DNA from: Ulota crispa
Taxonomy: Eukaryota > Streptophyta > Bryopsida > Orthotrichales > Orthotrichaceae
Reading direction: 5' to 3'
DNA: 64,000 bases
Assembly: GCA_963920765.1 (NCBI GenBank)
Contig: OY987248.1
Span: 19,316,539-19,380,538, forward strand
Part shown: positions 35,670 to 46,760 of the stretch, piece by piece
Layout of the letters: each line of letters starts with the position of its first letter
How positions within the stretch are numbered: position 1 is the first letter of the stretch
The notes under the pieces: model-generated
Seen by the model: the letters and a program-made list of their open reading frames with translations, nothing else
Told to the model about the DNA's origin: nothing
Database searches by the model: none
Translations under genes and position numbers: made by a program

Positions 35670-38600
35670 ATGGAGGGCTTCCAGGAAGAGTTCACCATCG
35701 GAGAGTGCTTGGACGTTCTCACTCCCACTGGCCATCGCACTGGCCAAGTCAAGAAGCGGTAACTTATTTCTCTCTTCTTCATCTACAATTCCTTCCATCT
35801 CCATTCCTATTCTCTTCCAATGATTTTCTCCGACTCACCGTTCCATTTCCGCCACTACTTTCATGATATGGTGTCAATAATTTCATTGCTTGAATTCTTA
35901 TTCTTCGAAGGTGCATTGGGGGTGTGGGATTTAGGCATTTGGTGCATGCGCATGGCGATTATCACCGGGCAGGTTTGTGAATTGCAGTCGCGCGTTTGTG
36001 ATTTGATTGAATTCCTCAAATTATTAAGATTAAATAGATGATATTCTCCTAAACATGTAGTGAGAAATGGATGGATCCTGACTGCGTTTCCAATTAGGGT
36101 TTCGCCTAATTTCTATGCTCCGATTCGGTGAATTGCCGAGTTGAAATTGTTGTGCGCTCGTAATCTGAGGCCAAAGCGATTTCCGAATTAGCTTGGAATG
36201 GGAAAATGAGGTCTTTGCAATCGTATCAGAATTGGATGGATCCTGACTAGGTTTCCAATTAGGGTTTTGCCTAATTTCTGTGCTCTGATTCGGTGAATTG
36301 CTAAGTTGAAATGTTCTGCGTTTGTTCGTAATCTGAGGTCAAAGCGATTTCTGAATTAACTTGGAATGAGAAAAAGAGGTCTTTGCAATCAGGATGGATC
36401 ATTTTAAGGTCCTGAAACTCCAGTTGGGGTTTCTCTTTTTCTAAAGTATTAAGGGAAGGCTTTATGTTATGCCTATCGTCTTAATTTTTGTGGTCATGAT
36501 GATGTTGGTAGACACAAGTAATCTAGGGCAAGATTTTCAGTGTCGTTGCGAAATGGGGATTTTTTTTACTAACAGGGCTGTTTATCGAGCAGTGCACACG
36601 TGGCTCTTTGTGGAGAGCACGCAGGAGCTGCTGGTGCAGAAGCGGGCTGATTGCAAGGATTCGTGGCCAGGGTTGTGGGACATCTCTAGTGCTGGCCACA
36701 TCTCGGCTGGAGACACTTCTCTCCTCACTGCCAGGTCATCATCAGCCGCTTGCAACATAATCTCGGTGTCACTGCGTGATCTCGAATCTTTCATGAACTG
36801 AAATTTAGTGTACTGAAGCAGTTTTGTGGTGGATTCGTCCTTTTATTCTCAATATTGGTTTTTGGAACTGATAATAGGAGGGAGCTTCAGGAGGAGCTAG
36901 GTATCACCCTACCGGCAGATGCTTTCGAGTTCCTGTTCGTTTTTCTGCAAGAGTGGTGAGTGACAATATTCCTCTCTTCAATCTCGAGGCTGTGAATTTT
37001 TTTCTAGGTATTTTCTTGAGAGTGTGTTTTCAGATTTTAATTAAGTCTCTGGTGTTTTTGGGAACAGTGTGATCAACGGTGGCAAGTACATAAACAACGA
37101 GTACAACGATGTGTACCTTGTGACGCTGGTGGAACCTATTCCTTTAGATGCTTTTACCCTTCAGGTTCGCATACTTCGTCCTGGTAAATCATAGTCTGTT
37201 CTCATTTCAAGCTTCTTTGTTGATTAAAGGTTTCCTCTGCCAAATGAAAGCAACGAAAATAATACTGAAACTCATCTCAAATTTTCAGCTTAATAAGGGT
37301 TTGTGGCACCTAATCCTCAAATTTACTTGTGAACAGAGAGTGGCTGTGAGAAGCTGAGGGCAACATGCTGCTAACATGTTACGACTGGGAGCATCTTTGA
37401 CAAGTTTGAATTGGAGGTAACATGCAGGAATCGGAGGTATCAGCTGTGAAGTACATCAAGTGGCAAGACTATGAACAGGATTTGAAGAAAAAGGATCCTG
37501 CATATGTACCGGCTGACGTCGATGGAGGTTACAAAGCACTTTTTTCGGCATTGCGAAGTAGGTGAGAATCTTGGAAGATCTTCTAATCATTTCCTTTTTT
37601 TCTTCTTCTTCTCTCGAGACAGAAGCGGCGAAAACGCTTTGCTTTATAGGGAAAGAAAATAGAGCAAACCCAGGTTCTGAGAACCAATGCCTATCAGATA
37701 CACAATGAAGAAAAGGAATAGAATCTTGCAGTAAGTTTCATTTGTTGATTCGGTTGTCTGGACAATTATTGTGAATTGTAGATATACAGCTGATACAAGC
37801 GCTAGAGTTGGCGAGTTGAAGAACCAGCTTTACCGATATGTTCCCGTCGATATCCATGGAGAGGTTTGTCTTGAATTCTCTTCTCTACGTTCTTTTGATT
37901 CCCGATCTGAGACACTATGTTGAAATTTTTGTTGATCTGCGTAACTTTTATTCTGAGATAATAAGATCTCTATGGCACATCAGTGTAGCATTCCGAGCAG
38001 GGTTTATCATAAGTCTTTTGCATTCGTTGTTTTTGAACGAGATTATTATGTGGACCATCACATACTAAAATGGAATGCTGCTAGCCCAGTATCAAGGGTT
38101 TCTTTGATGTATGATACATTCCTCTGTCATTTCGGGTTTTCTAGACTAAAATTGTTTAAACGTGGGCATTCGACAAACTCCATGCGAACTTAAACCCTCT
38201 TGGTATTGACTTTATCATGCATCAGATTGCAGGTCTTAGTAAGGGAGATGTGCTTGCCTTATCAGACACCATACGTGCTGCAAAACTGCTTGATCGCATC
38301 TTTCTCGAGCAGGTACTCTTGACGCTTTGAAGTTCAAGAAAACATAATTTCTCAAACGTTCTCGTTAAATTTTGCGGATCTTCTAACCGTGACCTTACTG
38401 GTGCAGGAGTGGGCCACTAATCCTGCTTTAAAAGAATCGCTCCACAGTGCAGCCGGAAAATCAGAGCTGGATAGGATGAAATTTGCCTATTATTTGATCA
38501 ATAAAAGTCCGTGGTATGTGATCTGAATATTTCAGGCAGTTAGGCTTAAGATCTTCATTTTCTTAGTTATTTAGGAAGTTGTTCCAAGACTTTCTGTTTC

Positions 38601-41600
38601 GACATTGAACATATAGAACATGTGCCAAGCTTAAACGGGAACTGCTACTCCCTTGTGAATTAAACCATGTTTGTTAATTTTGGTTATTGATATTGTTATT
38701 AGCTAGGGTACTGTGTGCTTTGTTGGTGACTTGTCAGCAAAGATGACCAGATGCGTTCGATTACTAATCCAGCTTTAGCACCCAATCAGAGTGATGGTAC
38801 AAGTAGTTAAATTCAGTGGTACTTGTGAGTGCCTCTATTGCAGTCCCTGTTAATGAAGAAAATTAAGAATGCAAGCACTTGTGCAGGTCGATTCTGGATG
38901 AGAACGACGCATTCCTTACTACTGCAGATTCAGCAGTTCAAGTAGCAGAGCATGCAGTTGAAAAGACCGTTACTTGGGGTGGAAAAGTTCTGTATAGGGC
39001 AGCCTTTCCTGTTGATAAGCCGGCTGGTGCCAACTTCTATCCAGTAGATATGGACAAAAAGGTAGGCAGGGCCGGGGCTTTCGTAATTTTATCTCAACGC
39101 TTTCCTTGCTTTCTTGCAAACATTAAAATCTTGCGATTCTAAGCTAAAGGATGCAAAGTTTAGGTTTCTACGGGATCATATGGAGCGCTATACATTCCTG
39201 GCCTCCGGATGTTGAGTCGAGAGAGCACAACGGATGTTCAGCATCATCTGTTAACATCTGCAGATTTGCTTTCCAGGAATTCGAAACTTGGAAGGGAGCT
39301 CTTAGTAAGGAACAAAAGGCTGATGCGACTTCATTCTTCACAGTCATTCGCAGATCGGATGATATCCATGATGAAGACAGTGGCCAGCTACATGAGCTCA
39401 ATGTTTCACCTTATTCTAAGGAATACGCATCAATTCTAAAAGAGGCCTCAAACCTCTTGCATAAAGCAGGAGACTCTGCGGAGACCCCAAGGCAAATCAG
39501 TTTTCAACTTACCTTTCTTGTTGCGGATATCTCAGTTGGTCGTATTTATTAACACGTAGCATACAGTTATCGACGACCGGCTGAAGGTTGAATTGTACTA
39601 ATGCATAAATAATGTGTAAATAATGAGTTGGGTTGAATATTTAATCTAGCTACTAAGTGAAGTGTTGTCATTGGGTGGTCTACATTTCTGACTTCTGTTT
39701 CTTGGTGTTTGATTTGAATATTGCAGTTTAAAGCGACTACTAAAAGCCAAAGCAGATGCATTCCTATCAAATGACTACTACGACTCTGACATTGCCTGGA
39801 TGGAACTTGTACGTGTGCTAATACCTTTGTGTCGGCATCAGCATTCAGGAGGATAGTTCGTTGATGTCTCTGCTTATTGTTCATGTGGTGATATCGATGA
39901 GTAGGCGTATGTTCCAGAAAATGCGGGCAGTCTGATTCCAAGTCCAGTTGGTGTCTCTAATTTATTCACGACTTGGTCTGATTTATTGGAATTGTTTAAA
40001 CCTATACAATGTCTTCTGTGTTTATTTCAGAATTCTCCAATAGATGTGACTATTGGCCCATATGAGACGTATGAAGACGGACTATTTGGCTATAAGGTAC
40101 TCCCAAACGGATTTTTTTCAGTTACGTTTCTCGAATTTTTTGTACTGTTGTGGCACTAAATTCTCCATCTTTTGCATTAGATGTGATGCTTGTTTGTGTT
40201 TGGTAGTACCCGTTATCTCATGGAAAATTTAAGAAGCACTGCCTTTTCTTGTTTTTACAGGCGACATTTGAGGCCTTCATTGGTATCCGAGATGATGAAG
40301 CCACTCAACAGTTGAAGCTGTTTTCTGATAATCTCCAGGTGCGAGAAACACTTCCTCTTTAAATTAGAGAACAGTACATTCTGTAGTTGAAGTCAAAGTC
40401 CTCCTTGACAATGTTTGAAAGGGTGTAAAGAAATAACCTGAAACTTGATTTTTTGAATAGAAATAAATAACATGATCCAAGAAGTCGAACAAAGGAATGT
40501 TGAAGGAGTAGTTGCTGAGGAAATCGTGGTATGGCAGAAAATGGAAGATAATTTGCCAATGGATGACAAATACAAGTCTAAGGGTGTCACAGCGTCTCCC
40601 ATCCGCGTCATTCAATTGGTTTACAACAGCGGGGTATGGCTTTTGGCATCTCCTTCCCAGTTATGTTATTGGTTTCTATGGCAGTGAATTCAAGACGTGG
40701 TTCTTGTACTAAGACGTGCACCCGTACTTTGTTAATGTTGGTGGTAACCTGTTTGGCACTGACAATAAATATTTGATGTGGTTTCAGGACGTGAAAGGAC
40801 CACAAACAGTGGCCTTCAACCTGCCTAACGATGATAGGATTGTGAAGGAGCGGGGAACCGCTATGGTCATGCTCAAAAACATCTCCCAAGCCAAGTGCAA
40901 GACCTAACCTGTTCGATCCCTCAATATGTTGCATAATATTTTGATGGAAAGGGGCCAAAGTGGGTACCAGATTGTAAGTGAGTTTTGAATTTGGCATTCA
41001 TGTTTCTAAAGTTTGTATCAAATGGGGTCATTACAGGTTTGACTACATATTACTTCCAATTGCAACTGTTTGTGTGGAGGCATCTCAAAGGGGAGCTGTT
41101 GACTTTAATTCTTTTTTCACACACACAATTTGCCATGAGTGTTGTCATGGGATTGGTCCGCATAACATCGTGACTCCCGACGGTCGAGAATCGACAGTTC
41201 GCCTGGTGAGCCTTCCTTTGCATGTCCTGTACCATCTTTAGAGACCCAATGAAATTATTGAGTGCTCGCAATGATCCGCTGGAGTGCCTGCAGCCTAAGT
41301 ATACTTGTGGAGCTGTGTTAACAGGAGTTGCAGGAGGTTTACTCCGCGATTGAAGAAGCTAAGGCGGACATTGTTGGACTCTGGGCTTTGCACTTCCTAG
41401 TTGACAAGGTATAGTTTGGCCCTTTACTTTCATAGAAATAGTTGACATGGCTGAATAATACTCCCTCTGTCCCCCCAAAAACGTCCAAATGCTTCCTTGC
41501 AAAGGATTAACTGTGTTCTTAGTTTTTGTGCTAGTGACACATGCATTCTAGAATCAATATACCATCTACCAAATGTATGCAAAATCTCCAGCTTTGATGT

Positions 41601-42587
41601 CGCTGTTTGAGCACCCAAATTCCATGCAAAAAGTGCCATATTTGTGCATGCTGCCAGCTCCTTATTATTGATGATTTAAAGATTAGTAGCAACAATGGTA
41701 CCTCATATGGGCGAAGCCAAGCTTGCTAGGAGAGGAATGCTCTCTAATTGCTTAACTTGCCCCCATGAGATCATTGAACATGGCAAACGCTTTACCAGCA
41801 TTTGAAATCAACAAAAGAGAGCTTGTTAGTGGTACAAGAAATGTATCTGATTTGGAGCTTTTTAGAGGGACAGAGGGAGTAGTTATCAACTCAGCATGTA
41901 CAGTCTGAATCTTGACATGTATATTTTAACTGTGAAAAATACATACCTGGAAAAGTGGTGAGGAGACCATATCTTAACATTATCATGCACTTTGGATTTG
42001 CAGGGTTTGCTATCAAAAAGCTTGGAGGACACGATGTACGTCTCGTTTCTTGCTGGTTGCTTCCGATCCATTCGTTTTGGACTGGAAGAGGCTCACGGGT
42101 ATGATCAAACCTCACCTACATCTGCTAAGAGTTGTGACTATTGTTGCAAGAGTTTTTACACTAATGCTAGGATTGTGACCAATGTCGTTATTAACAGGAA
42201 AGGACAAGCGCTGCAGTTCAACTTCATTCTGGAGAAGGGCGGGTTTTCTTATCATCCAGATGGCACTTTCTCCGTTGATTATACAAAGGTGCACAATCTG
42301 ACGCATACGCTTTTGATTGAGCATGAAGAGGTTTGATGGAATTCCAGGTGGCAAAGAGAGAGAATTGAGTTGGAGCATTTGTGCAGGTGAGGCAAAGCGT
42401 GGCAGAGTTGAGTAGGGTGATATTGACTATAGAAGCCAAAGGAGACAAAGCAGGGGCGGAAGCTTTGCTGGAGAAATATGCGGCGATAACGCCACAATTG
42501 CAACAGGCATTCGATGCCTTGGAGGATGTGCAGGTGCCTGTCGACATTGCCCCCACTTTCAAAGTGCTGGACACTCTCAAACTGTGA
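35670..42587 (+). CDS. NUDT3: Nudix hydrolase / dipeptidyl-peptidase III fusion (NUDT3-type)
   Basis: Twenty phase-consistent exons encode 763 residues: 35670-35758, 36576-36734, 36878-36955, 37068-37164, 37428-37561, 37782-37863, 38226-38312, 38407-38513, 38887-39061, 39277-39491, 39727-39808, 40031-40096, 40261-40338, 40538-40633, 40788-40894, 41037-41205, 41325-41408, 42004-42098, 42198-42288 and 42387-42587. Residues ~1-180 are a Nudix domain with box GHISAGD...RRELQEELGI (about 70-92; Asp replaces the first Glu). The rest is a zinc peptidase of the DPP III family (M49): HECCH at 584-588 supplies zinc ligands and the catalytic Glu, and EEAKAD (617-622) the third ligand. Arabidopsis NUDT3 has the same fusion and about 772 residues (from memory). 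The protein lacks a signal peptide, so is probably cytosolic. The donor at 39491 is GC, not GT. About eight residues usual between exons 1 and 2 are not found; a microexon may be missed. Confidence 0.92.
36066..36392. repeat. ~163-bp diverged tandem duplication in NUDT3 intron 1
   Basis: Two adjacent copies both run TGGATGGATCCTGACT, GTTTCCAATTAGGGTTT, GATTCGGTGAATTG, AATCTGAGG and GAGGTCTTTGCAATC. They differ at roughly one base in ten. They lie in the 5'-most intron, a position where enhancing elements are often found in plants. Confidence 0.85.
41459..41881. mobile_element. Stowaway-like MITE in NUDT3 intron 17
   Basis: The left TA-CTCCCTCTGTCCCC is mirrored by GGGACAGAGGGAG-TA. The CTCCCTC terminus and TA target duplication match the Stowaway (Tc1/mariner) consensus. 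It is 419 bp between the TAs, with no transposase. It makes up most of the 595-bp intron. Confidence 0.85.
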
Positions 42588-43285
42588 CAACAGCAATTGC
42601 AGTAGTGTTTTCCAGTAGGGGGCTAGTTTTGTGGAGTGTTAGAATGTTTGTCCAATTCACTTGAAGGCCTTTCTCAATCACCTTGACAAAAGCTGAATGG
42701 AAATGGCTAGGTCATTGTGCTTGATTGTGGCTTAACTTCTGTATAGAAGTTCCTTTCTCACTGATGTTTGTAAGAACGCCAATCATGGGCATAACGTAGA
42801 CCTTTGGTCACATAAAATTATTGTGCCTCAACTTGACCTGTCCAGGTCACTTCATGCTCCTCAGTCAAACTAGTTGCGGCTTTCAAACTATCAATATTTT
42901 TTTTATGTTTGTTTTAAATTGAGAAAATGGAGCTTGCTTCAAATTCAGTTTTGAAAATTGAACATGAGGTCAATGAGTTGTTGCTTTTGTGTGCTTGAGG
43001 TGTTAAAATTTAAATTCCGCAATACTGTGTGTTTACACTTCTGTTTTCTGTTCTAAATTTTCTTAGGGCTGAAATTACAATTTTTTTTTTTTTCACTTCA
43101 AATTTTATTTTCTGTGAAAGTTTCAAAAGCATTGTATTGTAAGTAATAGTTTATATAATTTCCGTCACATTTCATAATTTGATGCATCTCAAAGTAAAGA
43201 TTTTGATTCCCTTAGAACATGCATTACTTGTATGTGGATGTACAATAGAAAGCTTAGCTACATTTAAAGTTTCATTTGGTTTGCA
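42588..43285. other. NUDT3 3' UTR and intergenic DNA
   Basis: The first 200-250 bases are probably 3' UTR and downstream flank. The remainder is AT-rich with no structure I can support. Confidence 0.4.
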
Positions 43286-43635
43286 TAAGGTAGGAGGCTC
43301 ATGAATGGACCATGTAAGGGCTGAAACTGAATTTTGGGGAGGTGAAACTTCTTGAACTATTATTTTTCACAGTAAATTTTCCTCGAAAGACTTTTCCTCG
43401 AAAGACAAGAAGAATTGACATCTAACCCAAGTTGTTTCATGTTTTTTGGAGGTTTGTGGAATTAGTTATAAAATTTTGAAGTGGAAAAGTCATAGGGCTC
43501 TATAACGGTTCACCTTCTCAAATGTACACTGCTTGTACATTTTTGAAACCTATGAAAAACAGCATGTACACATGAGATACATTTGAGAAGGTGGACCAAT
43601 TTTGAGCCTGAGCAGAATATGAGCCGCCTACCTTA
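43286..43635. mobile_element. TA-flanked TIR element, AAGGTAG family (copy 1)
   Basis: The left TA-AGGTAGGAGGCTCAT is mirrored by ATGAGCCGCCTACCT-TA. The interior shares ACTGAATTTTGGGGAGGTGAAACTT with copy 4 at 63327-63655. It is non-coding. Confidence 0.75.
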
Positions 43636-44382
43636 GAATACATTCTACCAATATTGTGAAAGTTTACCAAATGTTGTCATGTTTGTTATATGATATACTA
43701 AGTATTCCTTGGGTTGATTTGCTTGAAGAAGTCAATTTTATAGATTTAAAAAGATATTTGATTGTCTCAAGTTTTCACATTTCACAAGAATTTTAGGGAT
43801 CACTTTAGACATATCATAAATGTTTCTAAAATTTTAAGAACATTTGCCTTACTAAAATTTGCCATATGCATTTACGTATCAAGTATAAGTTGGCAATGTT
43901 TAAGCAAAACTATTTGAAGTCGCAAACAATAATGAAAATGAAACTATTGCATATACATAATTTTTAAAATAGTTCTAATAACTCCACATGAAATATAATT
44001 GACAAATATAAGTTCAAAGAGACACTTTGATCTTGTTGTGAAAAAAAAAATAGCAAATATAAGGTATTTATCCTCTTGTACCTCCATGTATGATGTCAGT
44101 ATGTTTCGAATTTCATTCAAGAAAATGTATGACTTGCCAAGAGACACTTAAGTATAAAAAAATGTATACTTTTTTTAAAAGAGGCATTTATCATGTAATT
44201 CTATTGACATTGAATCAAGTATTCACTCAAATTTGTTGGGATGGGCTAATTTTAACACTTTTACACATACAAAATAATTTGAACCATATAGAATGAACCC
44301 TTCTTAACACTTTCTTTACTCTCTGATTATACAAATTTGCCCAAATCTCAATGAAGAAATTGGAAAATTTTCAAACTTAAAG

Positions 44383-44699
44383 TAAGGAAGGAACACCCAT
44401 AAGCGTTAGTGTCTCCATAACTATCACCTCTAAATTTTGGAAAATTTGTGGAAGTGAGTAGATGTAACTACAAGAATGTATAACATGTGAACATGAAACC
44501 TTAGTGTTGGTTATGGGTACAATGGCAGTTTTCTCTTTAAAAACTCACAACTTACTCTCACAGTATCCAAATAATGCATTTGAAAGTGCAAACCCATTAT
44601 TTTTTTGTTGCTAACAAGTTCCTATAATTTGCTAGATGTTTATTAATAGTCATCATGTTCAAAACCCTTAAACTAACGCTTATGAGTGTTCCTATCTTA
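44383..44699. mobile_element. TA-flanked TIR element, AAGGTAG family (copy 2)
   Basis: TA-AGGAAGGAACACCCATAAGCG is mirrored by CGCTTATGAGTGTTCCTATCT-TA. The interior is homologous to 47640-47953 (for example CTACAAGAATGTATAACATG, CATCATGTTCAAAACCCTTA). Confidence 0.75.
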
Positions 44700-44772
44700 A
44701 GGTGCAAGTTCATGGTGTTATCTAAGAGAATACGGTGCTCTTGTACTTCCCATTACTAGCTTTGGATTAGAG

Positions 44773-45180
44773 AAAGGAATTAATATGGGCACACCCTAGG
44801 TTTGATATATGCACACCTCCCTCTGGGATAAATCTCAGATTTTTACCATCAAGAAGCTAAATTTGAAAATTTTGAATTCAGATTTGGACTTAGAGACCTT
44901 GATTTTGTCTAGAACCATGGAAGAGGTTACAATTAAACAACACCCAATGAAAAAGCTTAGCTAGGGTGCAAATCTTTACTTTTGTTTGTAAAAAAAACTA
45001 AGCTTCTTCATTGAGCATTGGTCAATTGTAACCTCCTCCATGGTTCTAGACAAAATCAAGGTCTCTAAGTCCAAATCTGAATTCAAAATTTTCAAATTTA
45101 GCTTCTTGATGGTAAATATCTCAAATTTACTCCATGGGGTACATATATCAAATCCAAGGTGTGCCCATATCAATTCCCTA
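44773..45180. mobile_element. Hairpin MITE, GGAATTGATAT family (copy 3)
   Basis: It starts AAGGAATTAATATGGGCACA and ends TGTGCCCATATCAATTCCCT. Long arms pair around a loop near 44985 (CACCCAATGAAAAAGCTTAG against CTAAGCTTCTTCATTGAGC). It is the only intergenic copy; the other four are intronic. Confidence 0.8.
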
Positions 45181-45759
45181 AAAAGGTGAAATCAATTGGT
45201 ACAAAGGCCTCCCTAAATTAAAGCTGCCCAAAATTTGAATGACCCAAAAAAAACTTTTTCTAATTTCAAAACGTAAAATTATATTGTAATTGTCTTTCAA
45301 ATTTTCACAATGAAGTAATTGAATACAGTACCAGATCCTACGATTGATTGCACTGAGATTTGGTTTTCCATTTATTTTTTGACTTTGCTATCAAAACAAC
45401 CCATTTTGAGTGTTTTTTAGGTGAAACGTCGTCAAGGGCGTTTAGGGTTAATGTCGAAAGATTTGCCTATTAAAGTAATTTCAAATAACCAAAGGTAGAA
45501 AGAGTAAAGAGAGAACGATGGAACAACATAATGTTTGGGATGGAATAAAATGCAATCAGTAGGAAAAACAAAAACCATTTTTAATTACAAAAGTAAAATA
45601 AAAAATGTAAATTGGTTATTTAAGAAGAAAGGGAAAGTAGAGCTCAATAAGGTTGTGAGCTTAGGAAATGGACTTACAAAACTCAATATTCAATATGGGC
45701 TCACAAGTACCTACTTCAATATGGAACAGGAATTGCATGCAAAAGTGTTACATAAGAAT

Positions 45760-46650
45760 TTAACCTTAAAGGACAGAGCTACTATAATATGAAGTATGTT
45801 TGCTGCTGTATAACTGGCATTTGCTACTAATATACAATTTTTAATTTGGGATTTTGACTACCTCACTAGAACAGCATTGATCTATATTCTAACTTTTTTG
45901 TTGATCTCAAATGTAATCTTGGGGAGATCACTAGCCTATGTTTTAGGAACCATGTGAGTTAAGATAGGCTCCATTTTATTCAAAGGACAAAAAAAAAATA
46001 TAATATGTAGACTTACTATAGGGTTCATGAAATACTATACACTTTAATATATATAAATTAGGGTATGTAAAAACATTAGGTAGTAGAATTTTTTTATTAA
46101 TAAATTAGCCTTGACAAATAGGGATTGTGAAAAAATTTAGTGTTGTTTGCTACTCTCCATGTTAAATTGTTTTAAACACATGCCATAGAATTGAGAAATA
46201 CTAAGAACTTGTTACTAAATTTTTCACTTAGACTATAGCCCTCTAATTCATATGCTTGTTATTGGTTTCATGGTGAATACCATGTGTGTATATGTAATAG
46301 AAAGTAAGAATTTTTTTTTGATGAATAATGGAGATAGGATAAAATTGGACAAACAAAATTTATACATAAAATAGCACCGTTCAAAAACCAAATGAATGAG
46401 TTTATAAAAAAAATAGGGTATTAGAAATATGATCCACGTAGCTTTTTATATAAAAATACGGTCATTTTAATTACCATATTTTAGATAAGTAACCCTACAT
46501 CAAATACCCTCTTAACTCACGTGTATACCACAAAATCACAAGGAGTGATCTCCCTGAGAATGTAATAAAGGTGTGGATGCACTCCAAATACAAGAAAGAT
46601 ACCTTGTATTGTACTGGTCGCAACGGGCTGCTTTGTCCTTTAGGGGTTAA
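45760..46650. mobile_element. piggyBac-like 234-bp-class element (copy I), interrupted
   Basis: TTAA at 45760-45763 plus CCTTAAAGGACAGAGC is mirrored by TTTGTCCTTTAGGGG plus TTAA at 46647-46650. Without the inner insertion and its duplicated target it is about 242 bp, the same element as copies A and G. Confidence 0.75.
45918..46558. mobile_element. hAT-like insertion with 8-bp target duplication
   Basis: The 641-bp insert is flanked by AATGTAAT on both sides (45910-45917 and 46559-46566). Its termini, CTTGGGGAGATCACT and AGTGATCTCCCTGAG, are inverted. The uninterrupted site is visible in copy G, which reads CAAATGTAATAGAGG. Eight-base duplications are typical of hAT elements. No transposase is encoded. 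Confidence 0.8.
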
Positions 46651-46760
46651 GTGCAATAATGTTTGAGTGTAGCCCTAAGGTTGGTTCAACATTGGTTAGC
46701 TTAAAATAGTTTTTTCTCAAAAGATAATGTTGGCACGCTCAAGTGTATCTTGAATATCAT

